Shown here piece by piece: positions 57,675-58,276 of a stretch of 58,276 nucleotides of DNA. Origin of the DNA: DASUBV01 sp035763085 (GTDB lineage: Bacteria; Actinomycetota; Actinomycetes; Streptosporangiales; Streptosporangiaceae); assembly GCA_035763085.1 (NCBI GenBank), contig DASUBV010000253.1, positions 1 through 58,276 on the forward strand, read 5' to 3'. The translations under genes and the position numbers were made by a program. The notes under the pieces were generated by a model. It saw only the letters and a program-made list of their open reading frames with translations. It was not told the DNA's origin and did not search any database. Position 1 is the first letter of the stretch; every line of letters begins with the position of its first letter.

Positions 57675-58276
57675 TTGACCGGACCTACACATGGCCTCAA
57701 CGCCGAGATAAACCACCTTGCCGAGGCCCTCAAGGATGCTACGGCACAAGGTATGGCTGCGACATTCGGTGTGTGCGGCCGCGCCCTGGCTCCGCTGCTA
57801 GAGAAGGTCGAACAGCGGAGCGGCGGGGGGTGGAGCGTTCCCGACCTTCCCGTGGCCCTAGCCATAATCGAGGAATTTGCGAGCGGATCGGCTGCTCCCG
57901 GAGATCACAGAGAGATCAGGGAGCGGCTAGTGAGTGAGATACCGGACGAACACACATGGAGCACGTACGCACAGGACGTCCTCATCTGCGTGAACGCGGG
58001 GCTAGTAGCGGCATCGGCCGAAGAGCGACCTAAGCCCATCGCGATCGAATACGCCCTGGAGCCGCTCGTAGCATTTATGGAAAACCGCGATACTGACACG
58101 ATTCGTGTATACGGCAGGAATCGCTGGAATGTTCAAATTATCGAGGACCCGGCCATGGAAGCGGCGATCGGATTTCTGCGGAACATGATCGCGGAGGTAT
58201 CACAGGCCATGTCGGTCGATTCGGTTACATATAACCGACTAGTCGGCGACGCGGGCATCCTTCGCCCAGGCGCAAG
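57675..58276 (+). CDS. Hypothetical protein, possibly DUF416 (YjaG)-like; runs past the window end
   Basis: An open frame of 200 codons with no stop before the edge. It reads as an amphipathic helical protein: AATFGVCGRALAPLLEKVEQ, then LPVALAIIEEF, EIPDEHTWSTYAQDVLICVNAGLVAA, and IIEDPAMEAAIGFLRNMI. The order and spacing of these parts resemble DUF416/YjaG (a FMACLCER-type helix, IP..., D.C.AL., NPAVE). This is weak and from memory. A stop codon directly precedes TTG 57675; ATG 57753 is the more normal start and follows AAGG closely. Codon use is less GC-biased than in the rest of the window. Confidence 0.5.
   Translation, partial: MTGPTHGLNAEINHLAEALKDATAQGMAATFGVCGRALAPLLEKVEQRSGGGWSVPDLPVALAIIEEFASGSAAPGDHREIRERLVSEIPDEHTWSTYAQDVLICVNAGLVAASAEERPKPIAIEYALEPLVAFMENRDTDTIRVYGRNRWNVQIIEDPAMEAAIGFLRNMIAEVSQAMSVDSVTYNRLVGDAGILRPGA

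Overview
The window is very GC-rich, densely coded bacterial chromosome from an actinomycete. The order is uncertain. Support comes from the codon usage with many GTG starts, a mycothiol-linked formaldehyde dehydrogenase, a PAC2-family protein, leaderless-looking promoters, an ECF sigma factor fused to membrane parts, and long Pro/Ser/Arg-rich surface proteins. Only the last ~1.3 kb, after a tRNA-Thr gene, looks different: it is less GC-rich and poor in recognisable genes.

Left part (1-6000): a truncated endonuclease/exonuclease/phosphatase-family enzyme, an AI-2E-type permease, a DUF2332 protein and an S9 peptidase. Next (6157-14458) comes a corrinoid methyl-transfer locus. On the minus strand it reads IclR regulator, corrinoid protein, methyltetrahydrofolate:corrinoid methyltransferase, reductive activator (ASKHA/2Fe-2S), DUF1638 protein, methylene-THF reductase homologue and a 2-hydroxyacid dehydrogenase. 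A non-pyrrolysine MttB-family methyltransferase diverges on the plus strand. Together they could move a methyl group from a methylated amine or similar compound to corrinoid, then to THF, then oxidise it to methylene-THF.

Middle part: a SAM methyltransferase, an ECF sigma factor with a built-in zinc-finger anti-sigma-like segment and membrane anchor, then a second methyl/C1 operon (23869 down to 18636). That operon holds a MetF homologue, an unusual 507-aa methyltransferase-fold protein, two different stand-alone MetE C-terminal-domain proteins and a MaoC protein. Upstream of it lies an IspH-like protein that keeps its Fe-S cysteines but has lost active-site residues. Then follow a beta-carbonic anhydrase, a PAC2 protein, a GbsR/MarR-regulated ABC exporter, a Clp-N/HTH protein with two perfect operators over its promoter, several small genes, two DHA2 drug exporters (one with a TetR repressor and an operator array), and an ABC exporter with a two-component system.

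Right part: a selenium-binding/methanethiol-oxidase-family protein, a GH3 lipoprotein, a P-loop kinase-like protein, an aldo/keto reductase, the mscR-MBL formaldehyde detoxification pair, proS, two long low-complexity membrane proteins, an alpha/beta hydrolase and tRNA-Thr(GGT). A 19-nt copy of the tRNA 3' half lies 139 bp further on, which looks like an integration scar. The window ends inside a gene with weak DUF416-like features.

The recurring theme is one-carbon and methyl metabolism: demethylation by corrinoid, two MTHFR homologues, two core-MetE proteins, a methanethiol oxidase homologue and formaldehyde detoxification. These genes are spread over several transcription units, so their joint action is an inference.
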